Assembly: GCA_017623215.1 (NCBI GenBank)
Contig: JAGAPO010000096.1
Span: 1 to 64,000 of the forward strand
Direction: 5' to 3'
Source: Lachnospiraceae bacterium
GTDB taxonomy: Bacteria; Bacillota; Clostridia; Lachnospirales; Lachnospiraceae
Length of the DNA stretch: 64,000 nucleotides
The position numbers and the translations under genes are program-made. The notes under the pieces were generated by a model. That model had not been told where the DNA came from, made no database searches, and saw nothing but the letters and a program-made list of their open reading frames with translations. Shown here piece by piece: positions 26,221 to 36,378 of the stretch. Position 1 is the stretch's first letter; every line of letters starts with the position of its first letter.

Positions 26221-29079
26221 ATGAGTGAACGAATCAGAATGGCAGAAAGCGAGGATGCGAAGCGCAAATACATCCGGATCCGCGGTGCCAGAGTGCATAA
26301 TTTGAAGGGTGTGGATGTGGATATTCCGAGGGACGAGTTTGTTGTACTGACCGGGTTAAGCGGATCGGGCAAATCCTCCCTTGCCTTTGACACAATTTAT
26401 GCGGAGGGGCAGCGCCGATATATGGAGTCACTTTCCTCGTATGCGAGGCAGTTCCTTGGAATGATGGAGAAGCCGGATGTGGACAGCATTGATGGACTTC
26501 CTCCGGCGATATCAATTGATCAGAAGTCCACGAACCGCAATCCGCGTTCGACAGTTGGAACTGTAACGGAGATCTACGATTACTATAGATTACTATACGC
26601 AAGAGTCGGAATCCCACATTGTCCGAAGTGCGGCAAGGAGATTAAGAAGCAGACGGTCGATCAGATGGTGGACGAGCTGATGCGGCTGCCCGAGAGAACC
26701 AGGATTCAGCTGCTTGCACCGGTGGTAAGAGGGCGTAAGGGTGAGCACGTGAAGATATTTGAGCAGGCGAAGAGAAGCGGCTACGTGCGCGTCAGAGTGG
26801 ACGGGAACCTGTATGAGCTTTCAGAAGAGATTAAGCTTGAGAAGAACAAGAAGCATAATATTGAGATTATTATTGACCGCCTGGTTATTAAAGAAGGAAT
26901 CGAGAAGCGGCTGTCCGACTCAATTGAGAGCGTGATGAAGCTGACGGACGGACTGCTTGTCGTGGATGTAATAGACGGGGAGCAGCTGACGTTCAGCCAG
27001 AGCTTTTCCTGTCCGGACTGTGGCGTCAGCATCGAAGAGCTGGAGCCGCGTTCGTTCTCCTTTAATAATCCGTTCGGTGCCTGCCCGGAATGTCACGGCT
27101 TAGGCTTCCGCATGGAATTCGCGCAGGAGCTGCTGATACCGGATACGTCCCTCAGCATTGCGGACGGCGCGATCGCGGTAACGGGCTGGCAGTCCGTTGT
27201 GGATAAGACAAGCTATACGAGATGCACGATGGAAGCGCTGGCAGCGGAGTACGGCTTTGATCTGCATACTCCGTTCCAGGATTATCCGGAGCATATCCAG
27301 AACCTGATATGGCACGGAACGGGCGGAAAGAGCGTGAAGGTACGATATAAGGGCCAGAGAGGCGAGGGCGTATACGATGTTGCATTTGATGGCCTGATTC
27401 GGAACGTAGAGCGGAGATATCGTGAGACTGCCTCGGACATCTCGAAGCAGGAATACGAGACCTTTATGAAGACGACTCCCTGTACGGAATGCGGCGGAAG
27501 AAGGCTGAAGCCGGAGGCATTGGCTGTGACGGTGGGCGGTAAGAATATTGCCGAGCTGACCGAGCTTCCGATTCGGGAGCTTGCGGACTTTATGAACAAT
27601 CTGACTCTGACACCGATTCAGCTTCAGATTGGCGCATTAATCTTAAAAGAGATTCGGGCAAGGCTTGGGTTCCTCGTGGATGTCGGTCTGGAATACCTGA
27701 CGCTGGCACGTGCGACCGGCTCCCTTTCAGGCGGCGAGGCCCAGCGAATCCGCCTTGCAACCCAGATTGGATCCGGCCTGGTAGGCGTTGCCTATATTCT
27801 GGACGAGCCCAGCATCGGTCTGCACCAGCGGGATAACGATAAGTTATTGAAGACCCTCAAGAACCTGCGCGACCTTGGGAATACCCTGATTGTGGTCGAG
27901 CATGATGAGGACACAATGCTTGCAGCCGATATGGTAGTGGACATCGGACCGGGAGCGGGCGAGCACGGCGGAAAGCTTGTAGCGCAGGGAACTGCGGAAG
28001 AGATTATGAAGGTGCCGGAATCCATTACAGGCGCGTATCTGAGCGGACGAAAGCGAATTCCGGTACCGAAGGAGCGCAAGAAGCCGACGGCCTATCTGAC
28101 CGTAAAAGGTGCAAAAGAGAATAACCTCAAGAACATTGATGTGGATATCCCGCTTGGCGTGATGACATGCGTCACCGGTGTGTCCGGATCCGGCAAGAGC
28201 TCCCTGATTACTGAGGTGTTATATAAGCGCCTTGCGAGAGATTTGAACCGCGCAAGATGTATCCCCGGCAAGCATGACGACATCCTGGGAATGGAGAATC
28301 TGGACAAGGTAATTGATATCGACCAGTCTCCGATTGGAAGAACCCCACGTTCGAATCCGGCGACTTATACCGGGGTGTTCGATCAGATTCGTGACCTGTT
28401 CGCAACCACACAGGACGCGAAGATGAAGGGGTATTCCAAGGGCCGCTTTAGCTTTAATGTGAAGGGCGGCCGATGTGAGGCCTGCGGCGGTGACGGAATC
28501 CTGAAGATAGAGATGAACTTCCTGCCGGACATCTACGTACCCTGCGAGGTCTGCGGCGGCAAGCGCTACAACCGTGACACCCTTGATGTGAAATACAAGG
28601 GCAAGAGTATTTACGATGTCCTTGAGATGACCGTCGAAGAGGCACTTGGCTTCTTCGAAAATGTACCTTCGATTCGCAGAAAGATCGAGACCCTGAACGA
28701 TGTCGGACTGTCCTACCTGAAATTAGGTCACCCGTCCACCTCGCTGTCCGGCGGTGAGGCGCAGCGCATTAAGCTTGCAACCGAGCTCAGCAGACGCAGC
28801 ACAGGCAAGACGATCTATATTCTGGATGAGCCGACAACCGGCCTGCATTTCGCAGATGTACACAAATTGATTGATATTCTGCACCGTCTGGCTGAGGGCG
28901 GCAATACGGTGGTAGTCATCGAGCATAACCTGGATGTCATCAAGACGGCGGATTATATTATCGACATCGGACCGGAAGGCGGCGACAGAGGAGGTACTGT
29001 TATTGCACAGGGAACTCCGGAAGAAGTGGCGGTGTGCCCGCAGTCTTATACAGGGCAGTACGTGAAGAGATATTTATAG
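26221..29079 (+). CDS. uvrA: Excinuclease ABC subunit A
   Basis: 952 residues, full length. UvrA is the dimeric ATPase that finds bulky DNA lesions and loads UvrB. It has two ABC ATPase halves (Walker [15 protein letters not shown] and [14 protein letters not shown], signatures [12 protein letters not shown] and [12 protein letters not shown]) with three zinc modules: CPKC...(CGK) near residue 137, CPDCG/CPECHG near 265, and [18 protein letters not shown] near 750. GAAAGAGG lies upstream of the ATG. It is co-transcribed with uvrB and probably with the HD-domain gene 21 bases downstream. Confidence 0.97.
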   Translation: MSERIRMAESEDAKRKYIRIRGARVHNLKGVDVDIPRDEFVVLTGLSGSGKSSLAFDTIYAEGQRRYMESLSSYARQFLGMMEKPDVDSIDGLPPAISIDQKSTNRNPRSTVGTVTEIYDYYRLLYARVGIPHCPKCGKEIKKQTVDQMVDELMRLPERTRIQLLAPVVRGRKGEHVKIFEQAKRSGYVRVRVDGNLYELSEEIKLEKNKKHNIEIIIDRLVIKEGIEKRLSDSIESVMKLTDGLLVVDVIDGEQLTFSQSFSCPDCGVSIEELEPRSFSFNNPFGACPECHGLGFRMEFAQELLIPDTSLSIADGAIAVTGWQSVVDKTSYTRCTMEALAAEYGFDLHTPFQDYPEHIQNLIWHGTGGKSVKVRYKGQRGEGVYDVAFDGLIRNVERRYRETASDISKQEYETFMKTTPCTECGGRRLKPEALAVTVGGKNIAELTELPIRELADFMNNLTLTPIQLQIGALILKEIRARLGFLVDVGLEYLTLARATGSLSGGEAQRIRLATQIGSGLVGVAYILDEPSIGLHQRDNDKLLKTLKNLRDLGNTLIVVEHDEDTMLAADMVVDIGPGAGEHGGKLVAQGTAEEIMKVPESITGAYLSGRKRIPVPKERKKPTAYLTVKGAKENNLKNIDVDIPLGVMTCVTGVSGSGKSSLITEVLYKRLARDLNRARCIPGKHDDILGMENLDKVIDIDQSPIGRTPRSNPATYTGVFDQIRDLFATTQDAKMKGYSKGRFSFNVKGGRCEACGGDGILKIEMNFLPDIYVPCEVCGGKRYNRDTLDVKYKGKSIYDVLEMTVEEALGFFENVPSIRRKIETLNDVGLSYLKLGHPSTSLSGGEAQRIKLATELSRRSTGKTIYILDEPTTGLHFADVHKLIDILHRLAEGGNTVVVIEHNLDVIKTADYIIDIGPEGGDRGGTVIAQGTPEEVAVCPQSYTGQYVKRYL

Positions 29080-29100
29080 ATATGCAGAAAGGGCATTTGG

Positions 29101-29712
29101 ATGAGCGAGAATTTTTTTGCAATGATGTCAAGAATGAAATATATTGAGCGCTGGGCGCTGATGCGGAACTCGTATGCGGAGAATATCAGCGAGCATTCCC
29201 TCGAGACCGCTATGCTTGCGCATGCTCTCGCAGTCATCGGCAACCGGCGGCTCGGCAAGCACTACGATGCCGAGAAGGCTGCGCTGATCGCAATATACCA
29301 CGATTCGACTGAGATCATAACCGGCGATATGCCGACCCCGGTCAAATATTGCAACCGCAGACTCCAGGGAGCATTCAAGGAGGTGGAGGAGCACGCTGCA
29401 CGGCAGCTCCTTGCCATGATTCCGGAAGATCTGCGGGAGGATTATGAGAGCATTTTCTTTGCAAAGGAGGGCGAGGAGGATGTATGGAAGCTGGTGAAAG
29501 CCGCAGATAAGCTTTCTGCTTTAATCAAATGCATTGAAGAAGCAAAGGCAGGGAATACCGAATTCACCAGCGCAAAAGAATCCATTGGAAATGCGCTGAT
29601 GAGCATGAATTTGGAAGAGGTACGCATCTTCCGAGATACCTTTATGGCGGGGTATTATAAGACCCTGGATGAGCTGCAGAGAAGGGATAACGAGTCATCT
29701 TATAAGGATTGA
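29101..29712 (+). CDS. yfbR: HD-domain 5'-deoxynucleotidase, YfbR type
   Basis: 203 residues. The HD metal site is visible as His32 (SEHS), His67-Asp68 (YHDSTEIITGD) and a later Asp (VKAADKLSALIKC). The long YHDSTEIITGDMPTP segment is typical of YfbR, which removes phosphate from deoxynucleoside 5'-monophosphates and helps balance dNTP pools. The upstream AAAGGGC is a modest ribosome site. Position behind uvrBA suggests shared transcription; a link of nucleotide salvage to repair is inference. Confidence 0.88.
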   Translation: MSENFFAMMSRMKYIERWALMRNSYAENISEHSLETAMLAHALAVIGNRRLGKHYDAEKAALIAIYHDSTEIITGDMPTPVKYCNRRLQGAFKEVEEHAARQLLAMIPEDLREDYESIFFAKEGEEDVWKLVKAADKLSALIKCIEEAKAGNTEFTSAKESIGNALMSMNLEEVRIFRDTFMAGYYKTLDELQRRDNESSYKD

Positions 29713-30021
29713 TAGGAAAAAACGTAAATATTCTGTCGTTTAGTGTGCAGAATGCTGAAAGTGAAAAAAAGTAACGATTAGATACTGGAAAACTGGGGCA
29801 AAATAGTGTAGAATAGGGAAATATTATAGAACGCACCTGGCCGGGACCTTCAGCCGGTTCCACGTTTTATCAAATACATTCAGAAAAAGTGCGGGGAACG
29901 GAGCCGTTTCCGCACAGCGAATCCGGAGGAAATGGAAGGCGGAATTGCTTTGGAATCCAAAGCCGATTTTAATCCAGCTCTGTGCTTTCGCAGAATTTCA
30001 TAAGAATGGAGGATTACTATC
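29713..30021 (+). other. guaA leader region with two hairpins
   Basis: The 309-base gap contains GTGCGG...CCGCAC with an inner AACGG/CCGTT helix (29889-29915) and GCTTTGG-AAT-CCAAAGC (29947-29963) followed by CGATTTT. I do not see the conserved core of a purine riboswitch. A -10-like TAGAAT lies at 29809-29814 but its -35 is poor. The second hairpin could be a weak attenuator. Confidence 0.4.
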
Positions 30022-31557
30022 GTGAACAAGGAAATTGTAATTGTACTCGACTTTGGCGGACAGTACAATCAGCTGATTGCAAGACGTGTCAGAGAATGCA
30101 ATGTGTATTGTGAAGTTCTTCCCTACAACACCAGTCTGGAAAGAATCAAAGAAATCGCGCCGAAGGGCATCATTTTCACCGGCGGCCCCGCAAGTGTATA
30201 CGCCGAAGATTCGCCGAAGTGCCCGAAGGAGATATTCGACCTCGGTATCCCGGTACTCGGAATCTGTTACGGCGCTCAGCTCATGAATCATCTGCTCGGC
30301 GGAGTTGTATCCAAAGCGCCGGTCAGAGAATACGGCAAGACCGAAGTTACCGTGAACCGTGACTCCAAGTTATTCAAAGATGTGAACGAGACAACCATAT
30401 GCTGGATGAGCCACACGGACTACATCTCCAAGCCCGCGGACGGCTTCAGGATTATTGCACATACCGACTCCTGCCCGGTTGCAGCAGTTGAGAAGCCGGA
30501 GCAGAACCTGTATGCAGTACAGTTCCATCCGGAGGTTATGCACACTCAGGAGGGAACCAAGATGCTGCGCAACTTCCTCTATGAGGTCTGCAGCTGCACA
30601 GGTGACTGGAAGATGGCTTCCTTCACTGAGGAATCTATCAAGAAGCTCCGCGAAAAGATCGGAGACAAGAAGGTACTGTGTGCATTATCCGGCGGTGTTG
30701 ATTCCTCTGTTGCGGCAGTTATGATTAGTAAGGCAGTCGGCAAGCAGCTAACCTGTATCTTCGTTGACCATGGCCTGCTCAGAAAGAACGAGGGCGATGA
30801 GGTTGAGGAAGTCTTTACAACCCAGTTTGACTTGAACTTCATCCGCGTTAACGCACAGCAGCGCTTCTATGATAAGTTAAAGGGCGTAGAAGAGCCGGAG
30901 AAGAAGAGAAAGATTATCGGAGAGGAATTCATCCGCGTCTTCGAAGAAGAGGCGAAGAAGATTGGCGCCGTTGACTATTTTGTACAGGGAACCATATACC
31001 CTGATGTGATCGAGAGCGGCCTCGGCAAGTCAGCCGTTATCAAGAGCCACCATAACGTAGGCGGTCTGCCGGACTATGTTGATTTTAAGGAGATTATCGA
31101 ACCACTTCGCATGCTTTTCAAGGATGAGGTACGCAGAGCCGGATTAGAGCTTGGCATCCCGGAGAGACTGGTATTCCGTCAGCCCTTCCCCGGTCCCGGA
31201 CTTGCAATCCGTATCATCGGCGAAGTAACGCCTGAGAAGGTCGTTATGGTTCAGGACGCAGACGCGATCTACCGCGAGGAGATTGCAAAGGCTGGCCTTG
31301 ACAGACAGATTGGCCAGTATTTCGCAGCGCTGACGAACATGAGATCCGTTGGTGTCATGGGTGATGAGAGAACCTATGATTACGCAGTTGCACTGCGCGC
31401 GGTTACAACAACGGACTTTATGACCGCAGAGGCCGCAGAGATTCCGTGGGAGATACTTGGTAAGTGTGCGAGCCGAATTGTGAATGAGGTGAAACATGTG
31501 AATCGTGTGCTGTTCGACTGTACGGGGAAGCCGCCGGCTACGATCGAATTCGAATAA
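30022..31557 (+). CDS. guaA: GMP synthase (glutamine-hydrolysing)
   Basis: 511 residues, full length. It converts XMP, glutamine and ATP to GMP. The class I amidotransferase domain (1-190) has nucleophile Cys82 (GICYGAQL) and the His/Glu pair (FHPEV); the ATP pyrophosphatase domain has the P-loop SGGVDSS (residues 223-229), and the C-terminal dimerisation domain ends ATIEFE as in the family. The start is GTG at 30022 with GGAGG 6 bases upstream. It stands alone, after a leader with two hairpins. Confidence 0.97.
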   Translation: MNKEIVIVLDFGGQYNQLIARRVRECNVYCEVLPYNTSLERIKEIAPKGIIFTGGPASVYAEDSPKCPKEIFDLGIPVLGICYGAQLMNHLLGGVVSKAPVREYGKTEVTVNRDSKLFKDVNETTICWMSHTDYISKPADGFRIIAHTDSCPVAAVEKPEQNLYAVQFHPEVMHTQEGTKMLRNFLYEVCSCTGDWKMASFTEESIKKLREKIGDKKVLCALSGGVDSSVAAVMISKAVGKQLTCIFVDHGLLRKNEGDEVEEVFTTQFDLNFIRVNAQQRFYDKLKGVEEPEKKRKIIGEEFIRVFEEEAKKIGAVDYFVQGTIYPDVIESGLGKSAVIKSHHNVGGLPDYVDFKEIIEPLRMLFKDEVRRAGLELGIPERLVFRQPFPGPGLAIRIIGEVTPEKVVMVQDADAIYREEIAKAGLDRQIGQYFAALTNMRSVGVMGDERTYDYAVALRAVTTTDFMTAEAAEIPWEILGKCASRIVNEVKHVNRVLFDCTGKPPATIEFE

Positions 31558-31679
31558 AAATCGATTTAAAAAAATCCAGTATTTATATGCTTCTCAAACA
31601 AATATTATGAGATAATCAAGTAGGGATAGACAAGAAGAATATGAATATCATGGAAAATATCGTGGATATATTTCAAAAA

Positions 31680-31729
31680 GACCCGACTTTTTTTTAGCCG
31701 GGTTGGGGGTGGTTCAACCACCCCTGGCT
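31680..31729. repeat. Nested inverted repeats after guaA
   Basis: ACCCGAC-TTTTTTTTA-GCCGGGT (31681-31703, one G-U pair) overlaps a second hairpin GGGGTGG-TTCAA-CCACCCC (31706-31724), itself extended by AGCC (31696-31699) and GGCT (31726-31729). Read on the minus strand the first stem is followed by CTTTTTGAAA, a terminator shape although no minus gene is close. On the plus strand no T-run follows, but the structure probably still ends or stabilises the guaA transcript. Confidence 0.55.
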
Positions 31730-31768
31730 GAATAGTTACAAAAAAACGATAAAAATTAATGTTTTATC

Positions 31769-31797
31769 TGTACATTACAGCAAAATTCTGTTATAAT
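31769..31797 (+). promoter_or_regulatory. Promoter of the small lipoprotein gene
   Basis: TGTACA (31769-31774), 17 bases, TATAAT (31792-31797). Confidence 0.55.
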
Positions 31798-31843
31798 AAA
31801 AAACCGAAAAAAGCTAATCCAAAAAGTTTATAAGGAGAATTTT

Positions 31844-32338
31844 ATGAAAAAGAAAAATATTATTTTATGTGCAGGAATTTTATCGATGGCAATCTTAGGT
31901 GGATGTGGAGGCACAACTCCGGAAGAGAATAGCACAGCCATTACACAAGAAAAAACAACAGACACAGAAGCAACAACAGAAGCAACAACAACACAGGAAA
32001 CAACTGAAACAGGCGTTGATTCTAATGCAGAATTTTCATCACTTATGACAGAAATCTATGGAGTAAGTACTGATGCTGCAAGTGCAGAGACGGTTGCAGA
32101 AAAATTCAAAGATTTCGCATTTACCAATGGTGCACAGAGTTCTTCTACTACTTTTGAAACTATGGCAAACGATTGGTTTCAGACGATGGAAGAAACAGAA
32201 GGTAAAGATATCCGTTCTGAATTTAGTGGAAGTTTTGAAACAGTAACTTCAGCCGCACAAAAAATGGACGAGACTTTGGAATTTGATGTGACTTATTTAA
32301 ATGTAGTTAATGGTATTCTTGCGGCTATTGGGGAATAA
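31844..32338 (+). CDS. Small secreted lipoprotein of unknown function
   Basis: 164 residues. The signal peptide ends in a lipobox ILGGC with Cys21 as the lipid anchor. A Thr/Glu-rich linker (TTDTEATTEATTTQETTET) follows, then a helical domain of about 110 residues with no cysteine and no family I recognise (SSLMTEIYGVSTDAASAETV...). AAGGAG precedes the ATG. It has its own promoter, is followed by IS relics on the opposite strand, and is AT-rich, so it may belong to the accessory stretch. It would sit on the outer face of the cell membrane. Confidence 0.75.
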   Translation: MKKKNIILCAGILSMAILGGCGGTTPEENSTAITQEKTTDTEATTEATTTQETTETGVDSNAEFSSLMTEIYGVSTDAASAETVAEKFKDFAFTNGAQSSSTTFETMANDWFQTMEETEGKDIRSEFSGSFETVTSAAQKMDETLEFDVTYLNVVNGILAAIGE

Positions 32339-32387
32339 CATTGTTTTAGGTAATAGAGTTGGGAGTGCGGACGATTTCTTGGACTAA

Positions 32388-33010
32388 CTAAGCAGCTGGC
32401 CTTAGGCTTCGTCTGTACTCCATAGGACTCCTATATCCTAATGATTTTTTTATTCTTGATTCATTATGCCAAGCATGCAGAACTGTTTGGTGAACAGCCT
32501 CATCTAACACTGTATTTACAAGGGTAGCCTCCAGCGATAAGCCAATTTCCCATGCAGTCGGCAATCCATCAAAACAATCCACTATCGGTGATAAGTATAC
32601 TTTCCCTGCCGGGATCGCAAATTCAGTGATATCAGTCAACCATTTACGATTAGGTTTTTCGGCGGAAACATCATGTTCTATCTCATTCGGGACTGCCGGT
32701 GTTATTTCACCTCCGTATGAATGATATTTGGTGTTTTTCTTTATTTTTACCACCTAATTTTCTTCCCACATTATTCTGCAGACGATCTTTTCAGAAACAA
32801 TAATTCCTTCACGCTTGAGCCATGCATGTATTTTGCGATATCCATATCTGTTCTTTGTTTTGATTCATAGTTCCTTGATCTGTATTCGTAAGGAAAAATA
32901 GTTTTCTTGCTGAGACAGGACTTTTTCCTGATAGTAATAACTACTTTTTGGTGACTGTAGCTTCTTTAGCAAATGCGGCAATGAATATTTAGTCTTTAGG
33001 GCATCGATTA
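32388..33010 (-). pseudogene. IS3-family transposase OrfB, inactivated
   Basis: One frame can be followed from SREKAVIIDALKTKYSLPHLLKKL through RYGYRKIHAWLKREGI to the integrase core KPNRKWLTDITEFAIP, and ends NESRIKKSLGYRSPMEYRRSL. It is broken by TGA (32865-32867) and TAG (32754-32756), and between EATLVNTVLDEAV and HQTVLHAWHN about 80-100 residues of the DDE domain are missing, including part of the catalytic triad. It is the second frame of an IS150-like element and cannot be active. Confidence 0.8.
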
Positions 33011-33436
33011 TCACTGCCTTTTCTCTGCTGCTGAGAGTTGGCTGATCGATGCCGGGAGCTTTTTTAACACATTAATTGTTTCTCTAAGGATATCTATTTC
33101 CATTTGCCTCTCAAGCATCTGAGACTTAAGTTCAGCCACTTCATGCGATGGTGCGACGGTTGTTTCTGTTGGTGTCGTTCCTTCTTTTGATTTTCCGGAT
33201 GAAATATTTTTGTTATTCATCAGACCTAATGTACCTTCCTTCAGATACCGCTTTCGCCATTGATAAATGCTGGATCTGCTGTAACCAATCTCTTCTGATA
33301 CATATTTTATACTCGCACCATATGCAAAGTAACGCTTAATTGCATCAAGTTTAATCTCTAACAAGGGATTTGTTGGATGTTCCGGAGGATTTGCGTTTCG
33401 CTTCTTTCTTTTCTTCTTTTTCTGTTTTCTTGGCAC
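33011..33436 (-). CDS. IS3-family transposase OrfA (helix-turn-helix protein)
   Basis: 141 residues. A Lys/Arg-rich N-terminus is followed by the helix-turn-helix EIKLDAIKRYFAYGASIKYVSEEIGYSRSSIYQWRKRYLKEG and a leucine-rich coiled coil (VAELKSQMLERQMEIDILRETINVLKK), the usual OrfA layout. OrfB normally follows by a -1 ribosomal shift near the end of this frame; here OrfB is destroyed. The gene's 5' end overlaps the tail of an XRE regulator relic, marking one side of the insertion. Terminal inverted repeats could not be identified with confidence. Confidence 0.75.
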   Translation of the reverse strand: MPRKQKKKKRKKRNANPPEHPTNPLLEIKLDAIKRYFAYGASIKYVSEEIGYSRSSIYQWRKRYLKEGTLGLMNNKNISSGKSKEGTTPTETTVAPSHEVAELKSQMLERQMEIDILRETINVLKKLPASISQLSAAEKRQ

Positions 33437-33826
33437 ATTCGTCTAAGTAATCAAAAGGCTCCTGTGGATAAACCTTTGCCCAGATTTAGTGGGTATCAAG
33501 CTCCGGATATTGGTAACGCCAATCATCATATTCCTCTTTGGTGCTTTCGCCGCTCTCCAGCTTCTTAGCTTCGGCGAGCCATGCACGGAGCATCTTATCC
33601 AGAAAGGAATAGGTGGAATGGTCGGACTTGTCCAAGCGCAGATACACTTCCCCATCCACTTCACTTATTTTCAGTCCATACATATCTTCCAATGCGAAAA
33701 AGGTGTGCATAAGGCCAATATAGGTATCGATATCTGGCACGGTAAGCGCATGGGTGCTGACATCAAGGAAATGAGCTATGTTTTTTACAAGCTCCTGCTT
33801 TGGTACTACTGCTTCAGACTCATACT
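33437..33826 (-). pseudogene. XRE family regulator relic without its DNA-binding domain
   Basis: The frame reads YESEAVVPKQELVKNIAHFLDVSTHAL, then IDTYIGLMHTFFALEDMYGL and ESTKEEYDDWRYQYPELDTH, the C-terminal part of clostridial helix-turn-helix regulators. A TAA interrupts it after DTH (33486-33488); the frame continues as IWAKVYPQEPFDYLDECAKK into the IS element. The N-terminal helix-turn-helix is missing and upstream sequence has stops in all frames. It is a dead fragment cut by the insertion. Confidence 0.65.
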
Positions 33827-34191
33827 TTGCTTAACTCAAAATGTTTGGTGTCATATAAAACAGAAAACTAAAACAAATAAAGTAGTACGGAGTGAAATGA
33901 TCTGCATTTTTAAAATTATCTAATGCAAAATAATTGTTGTTATGATATAATTAAGTCGGAATAGACAAATTGGAAACCTTGAATAAACGCAGAAAGGACG
34001 TGACAGCTATGTACAGAAAAATAGACGTAGCATGGCACAGGCTGTTTTGTTAGTATGTCTTACTGTAAGGTCTGCAAATTATACAAGTATATCCGACAAA
34101 CTCTGTTGATAGAAGGGGGTTTTTTGTTTGTCTGCATGTAAACAATACTGATATTTATATGAAAACTATTATGATTTGGAGGTTTATATTT
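33827..34191 (+). other. Region upstream of the branching enzyme
   Basis: AT-rich. It holds a -10-like TATAAT at 33946-33951 without a good -35, and a 14-codon frame at 34009-34053 (MYRKIDVAWHRLFC) preceded by AAAGGACG, which could be a leader peptide or chance. A run GGGGGTTTTTTG at 34117-34128 has no matching stem. Confidence 0.35.
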
Positions 34192-36198
34192 ATGAAAAAG
34201 AATTACTTAAGAATTCTGGATATTGACCCATATCTGCATTCTTACGAAAAGGATTTAATTCTTCGAATGGATAACTATACTCGGAAGAAAGAGGAGTTGA
34301 TTGGAAAAAAAGGTAGACTATCAGCTTTCGCTAATGGTTATAAGTATTTTGGTTTTCATAGAACCAGAACTGGCTGGGTCTACAGAGAGTGGGCACCTGC
34401 TGCAGAAGCTATATACCTCACCGGTGATTTCAATGAATGGAATAGCCGGAGTCACGCTATGACAGCTCTGGACAACGGTGTATGGGAGATAGAGATAAAG
34501 GGCAAGGATACATTAAAGCCTGGACAAAAGATACAGGCTTTAATCATCCATAATGGTAAAGAGCTTCGCCGTATTCCAACCTACGCTACTCGTGTAGTGC
34601 AGGATCCTGACACTATCTTGTGGTGTGCCGAGATTGAGGACACTATGAAGTCATACCCTTGGACGGATAAAGATTTCGTACCAGAGAAGACTCCGTTTAT
34701 ATATGAATGTCACATCGGTATGGCTCAGGAAAAGTATGGAATAGGCACCTATGAGGAGTTTAAGAATAATACACTTCCTCGTATCAAGGAACTGGGTTAT
34801 AACACGATCCAGATAATGGCTATCATGGAGCATCCTTACTATGGTTCATTCGGATATCAGGTATCTAACTTCTTTGCTGCGTCTTCAAAATATGGCCGTA
34901 GCGAGGAACTTAAGGCACTGATAAATACAGCACACGAGATGGGGATTGCAGTACTCTTAGATGTCGTCCATTCGCACGCAGTTAAGAATACGAATGAGGG
35001 AATCAATGAATTCGACGGCACTGTATATCAATTTTTCCATGATGGTGAAAAAGGCAACCATAGCGCATGGGGGACTAAGCTATTCAACTACGGCAAGAAT
35101 GAAGTTCTTCACTTCTTGCTGTCTAACCTAAAATATTGGATGGAGGTATTTCATTTTGATGGTTTCCGCTTTGATGGCGTTACATCCATGATCTACCATG
35201 ACCACGGACTTGGCAGTGCATTCTGCAACTACGATATGTACTTCTCCATGAATACAGATACAGAGGCAGTTACATATCTGCAGCTTGCCAACGAGTTAAT
35301 CCACCAGATTAATCCCAATGCCATAACAGTAGCAGAAGATATGTCAGGTATGCCGGGTATGTGTATCCCAATAAAGGATGGCGGGATAGGCTTCGACTAT
35401 AGATTATCTATGGGGGTTCCGGACCTGTGGATAAAGATAATAAAAGAGTATAAGGATGAGGAATGGGATATGAATAAGCTCTGGAATGAGCTTACCAGTC
35501 GCAGACCAATGGAGAAGAATATTGGCTACTGCGAGTCTCACGATCAGGCTCTCGTAGGAGACAAGACAATCATGTTTCGCCTATGCGACGCAGAGATGTA
35601 CACAGCTATGAATAAGTTTGGGGCCAGTATGACTATAGATCGTGGTATCGCTCTCCACAAGATGATACGATTGCTCACCGCCTCATTGGCCGGAGAGGGT
35701 TATCTTAACTTCATGGGTAATGAGTTTGGACACCCAGAGTGGATAGACTTTCCAAGAGAAGGCAATGGTTGGAGTTACCACTACTGCCGCAGACAGTGGA
35801 GTCTCGTTGATAATGATGGACTGCGTTATGTAGAACTAAACGACTTCGACAAAGCGATGGTAAAGCTGCTAAAAGAAAACGAGCTCTTAACCCAGCATCC
35901 GGTAAATAGGTGGATACATCAAAATGATAAGATTATTATCTACACCAAGCAGGATTACGTGTTCGCATTTAACTTCCATCCTTACAAGTCCTTTGAGGGA
36001 TATTTTATCCCAGTGGGTAATGAGAACGCTGGCAGATATCAGATGGTGCTCTCAACGGATGATGGTGCATTCGGGGGCTTCCAGCGTACAGATGCCAGCG
36101 TTCAGTATGATGCATATACTACGGATGCAAATTGGACAGGATTTAACTGTTATTTGCCCTCTAGAAGTGCAGTAGTATTTAAGAGAATTGATAAGTAA
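34192..36198 (+). CDS. glgB: 1,4-alpha-glucan branching enzyme, GH13_8 (eukaryote/Bacteroides-like) type
   Basis: 668 residues. An N-terminal CBM48 domain (YREWAPAAEAIYLTGDFNEW), the GH13 barrel with nucleophile Asp328 (GFRFDGVTSMIY), acid/base Glu382 (VAEDMSGMPG) and Asp451 (CESHDQALVGDKT), and a C-terminal beta domain. The phrases DGVTSMIYHDHG and ESHDQALVGDKT are closest to eukaryotic and Bacteroides enzymes (subfamily GH13_8), not the usual bacterial GlgB (GH13_9). ATTTGGAGG precedes the ATG 34192; an upstream in-frame start at 34159 has no site. Codon use (aaa/aag mix, ata, cgt) is more AT-rich than the housekeeping genes, and relics flank it, suggesting transfer. Confidence 0.9.
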   Translation: MKKNYLRILDIDPYLHSYEKDLILRMDNYTRKKEELIGKKGRLSAFANGYKYFGFHRTRTGWVYREWAPAAEAIYLTGDFNEWNSRSHAMTALDNGVWEIEIKGKDTLKPGQKIQALIIHNGKELRRIPTYATRVVQDPDTILWCAEIEDTMKSYPWTDKDFVPEKTPFIYECHIGMAQEKYGIGTYEEFKNNTLPRIKELGYNTIQIMAIMEHPYYGSFGYQVSNFFAASSKYGRSEELKALINTAHEMGIAVLLDVVHSHAVKNTNEGINEFDGTVYQFFHDGEKGNHSAWGTKLFNYGKNEVLHFLLSNLKYWMEVFHFDGFRFDGVTSMIYHDHGLGSAFCNYDMYFSMNTDTEAVTYLQLANELIHQINPNAITVAEDMSGMPGMCIPIKDGGIGFDYRLSMGVPDLWIKIIKEYKDEEWDMNKLWNELTSRRPMEKNIGYCESHDQALVGDKTIMFRLCDAEMYTAMNKFGASMTIDRGIALHKMIRLLTASLAGEGYLNFMGNEFGHPEWIDFPREGNGWSYHYCRRQWSLVDNDGLRYVELNDFDKAMVKLLKENELLTQHPVNRWIHQNDKIIIYTKQDYVFAFNFHPYKSFEGYFIPVGNENAGRYQMVLSTDDGAFGGFQRTDASVQYDAYTTDANWTGFNCYLPSRSAVVFKRIDK

Positions 36199-36234
36199 AT
36201 AGGGTACATGCATAAAAGTATTTTTAGAGGTTTG

Positions 36235-36260
36235 AAGGGGCGATTTCTCGCCCCTTTATC
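36235..36260 (+). terminator. Terminator after the branching enzyme
   Basis: AAGGGGCGA (36235-36243) and TCGCCCCTT (36248-36256) with a 4-base loop, then TTATCC. Confidence 0.8.
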
Positions 36261-36378
36261 CTTCCTCCCGTAAGTCCATTCTGTATGCTGTCTGTCAGTT
36301 CCTTTTTGATACCTATGCCAGTACGGACAGACGGTGTTGCTTTAAGACTGTTTTTCGGACCACGTATGTTTTCTTATA

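Noticed and set aside
29713-30021. Guanine riboswitch ahead of guaA
   Set aside because: The gap has hairpins but none of the conserved purine-riboswitch core (TATA...TNTCTACC) was seen.
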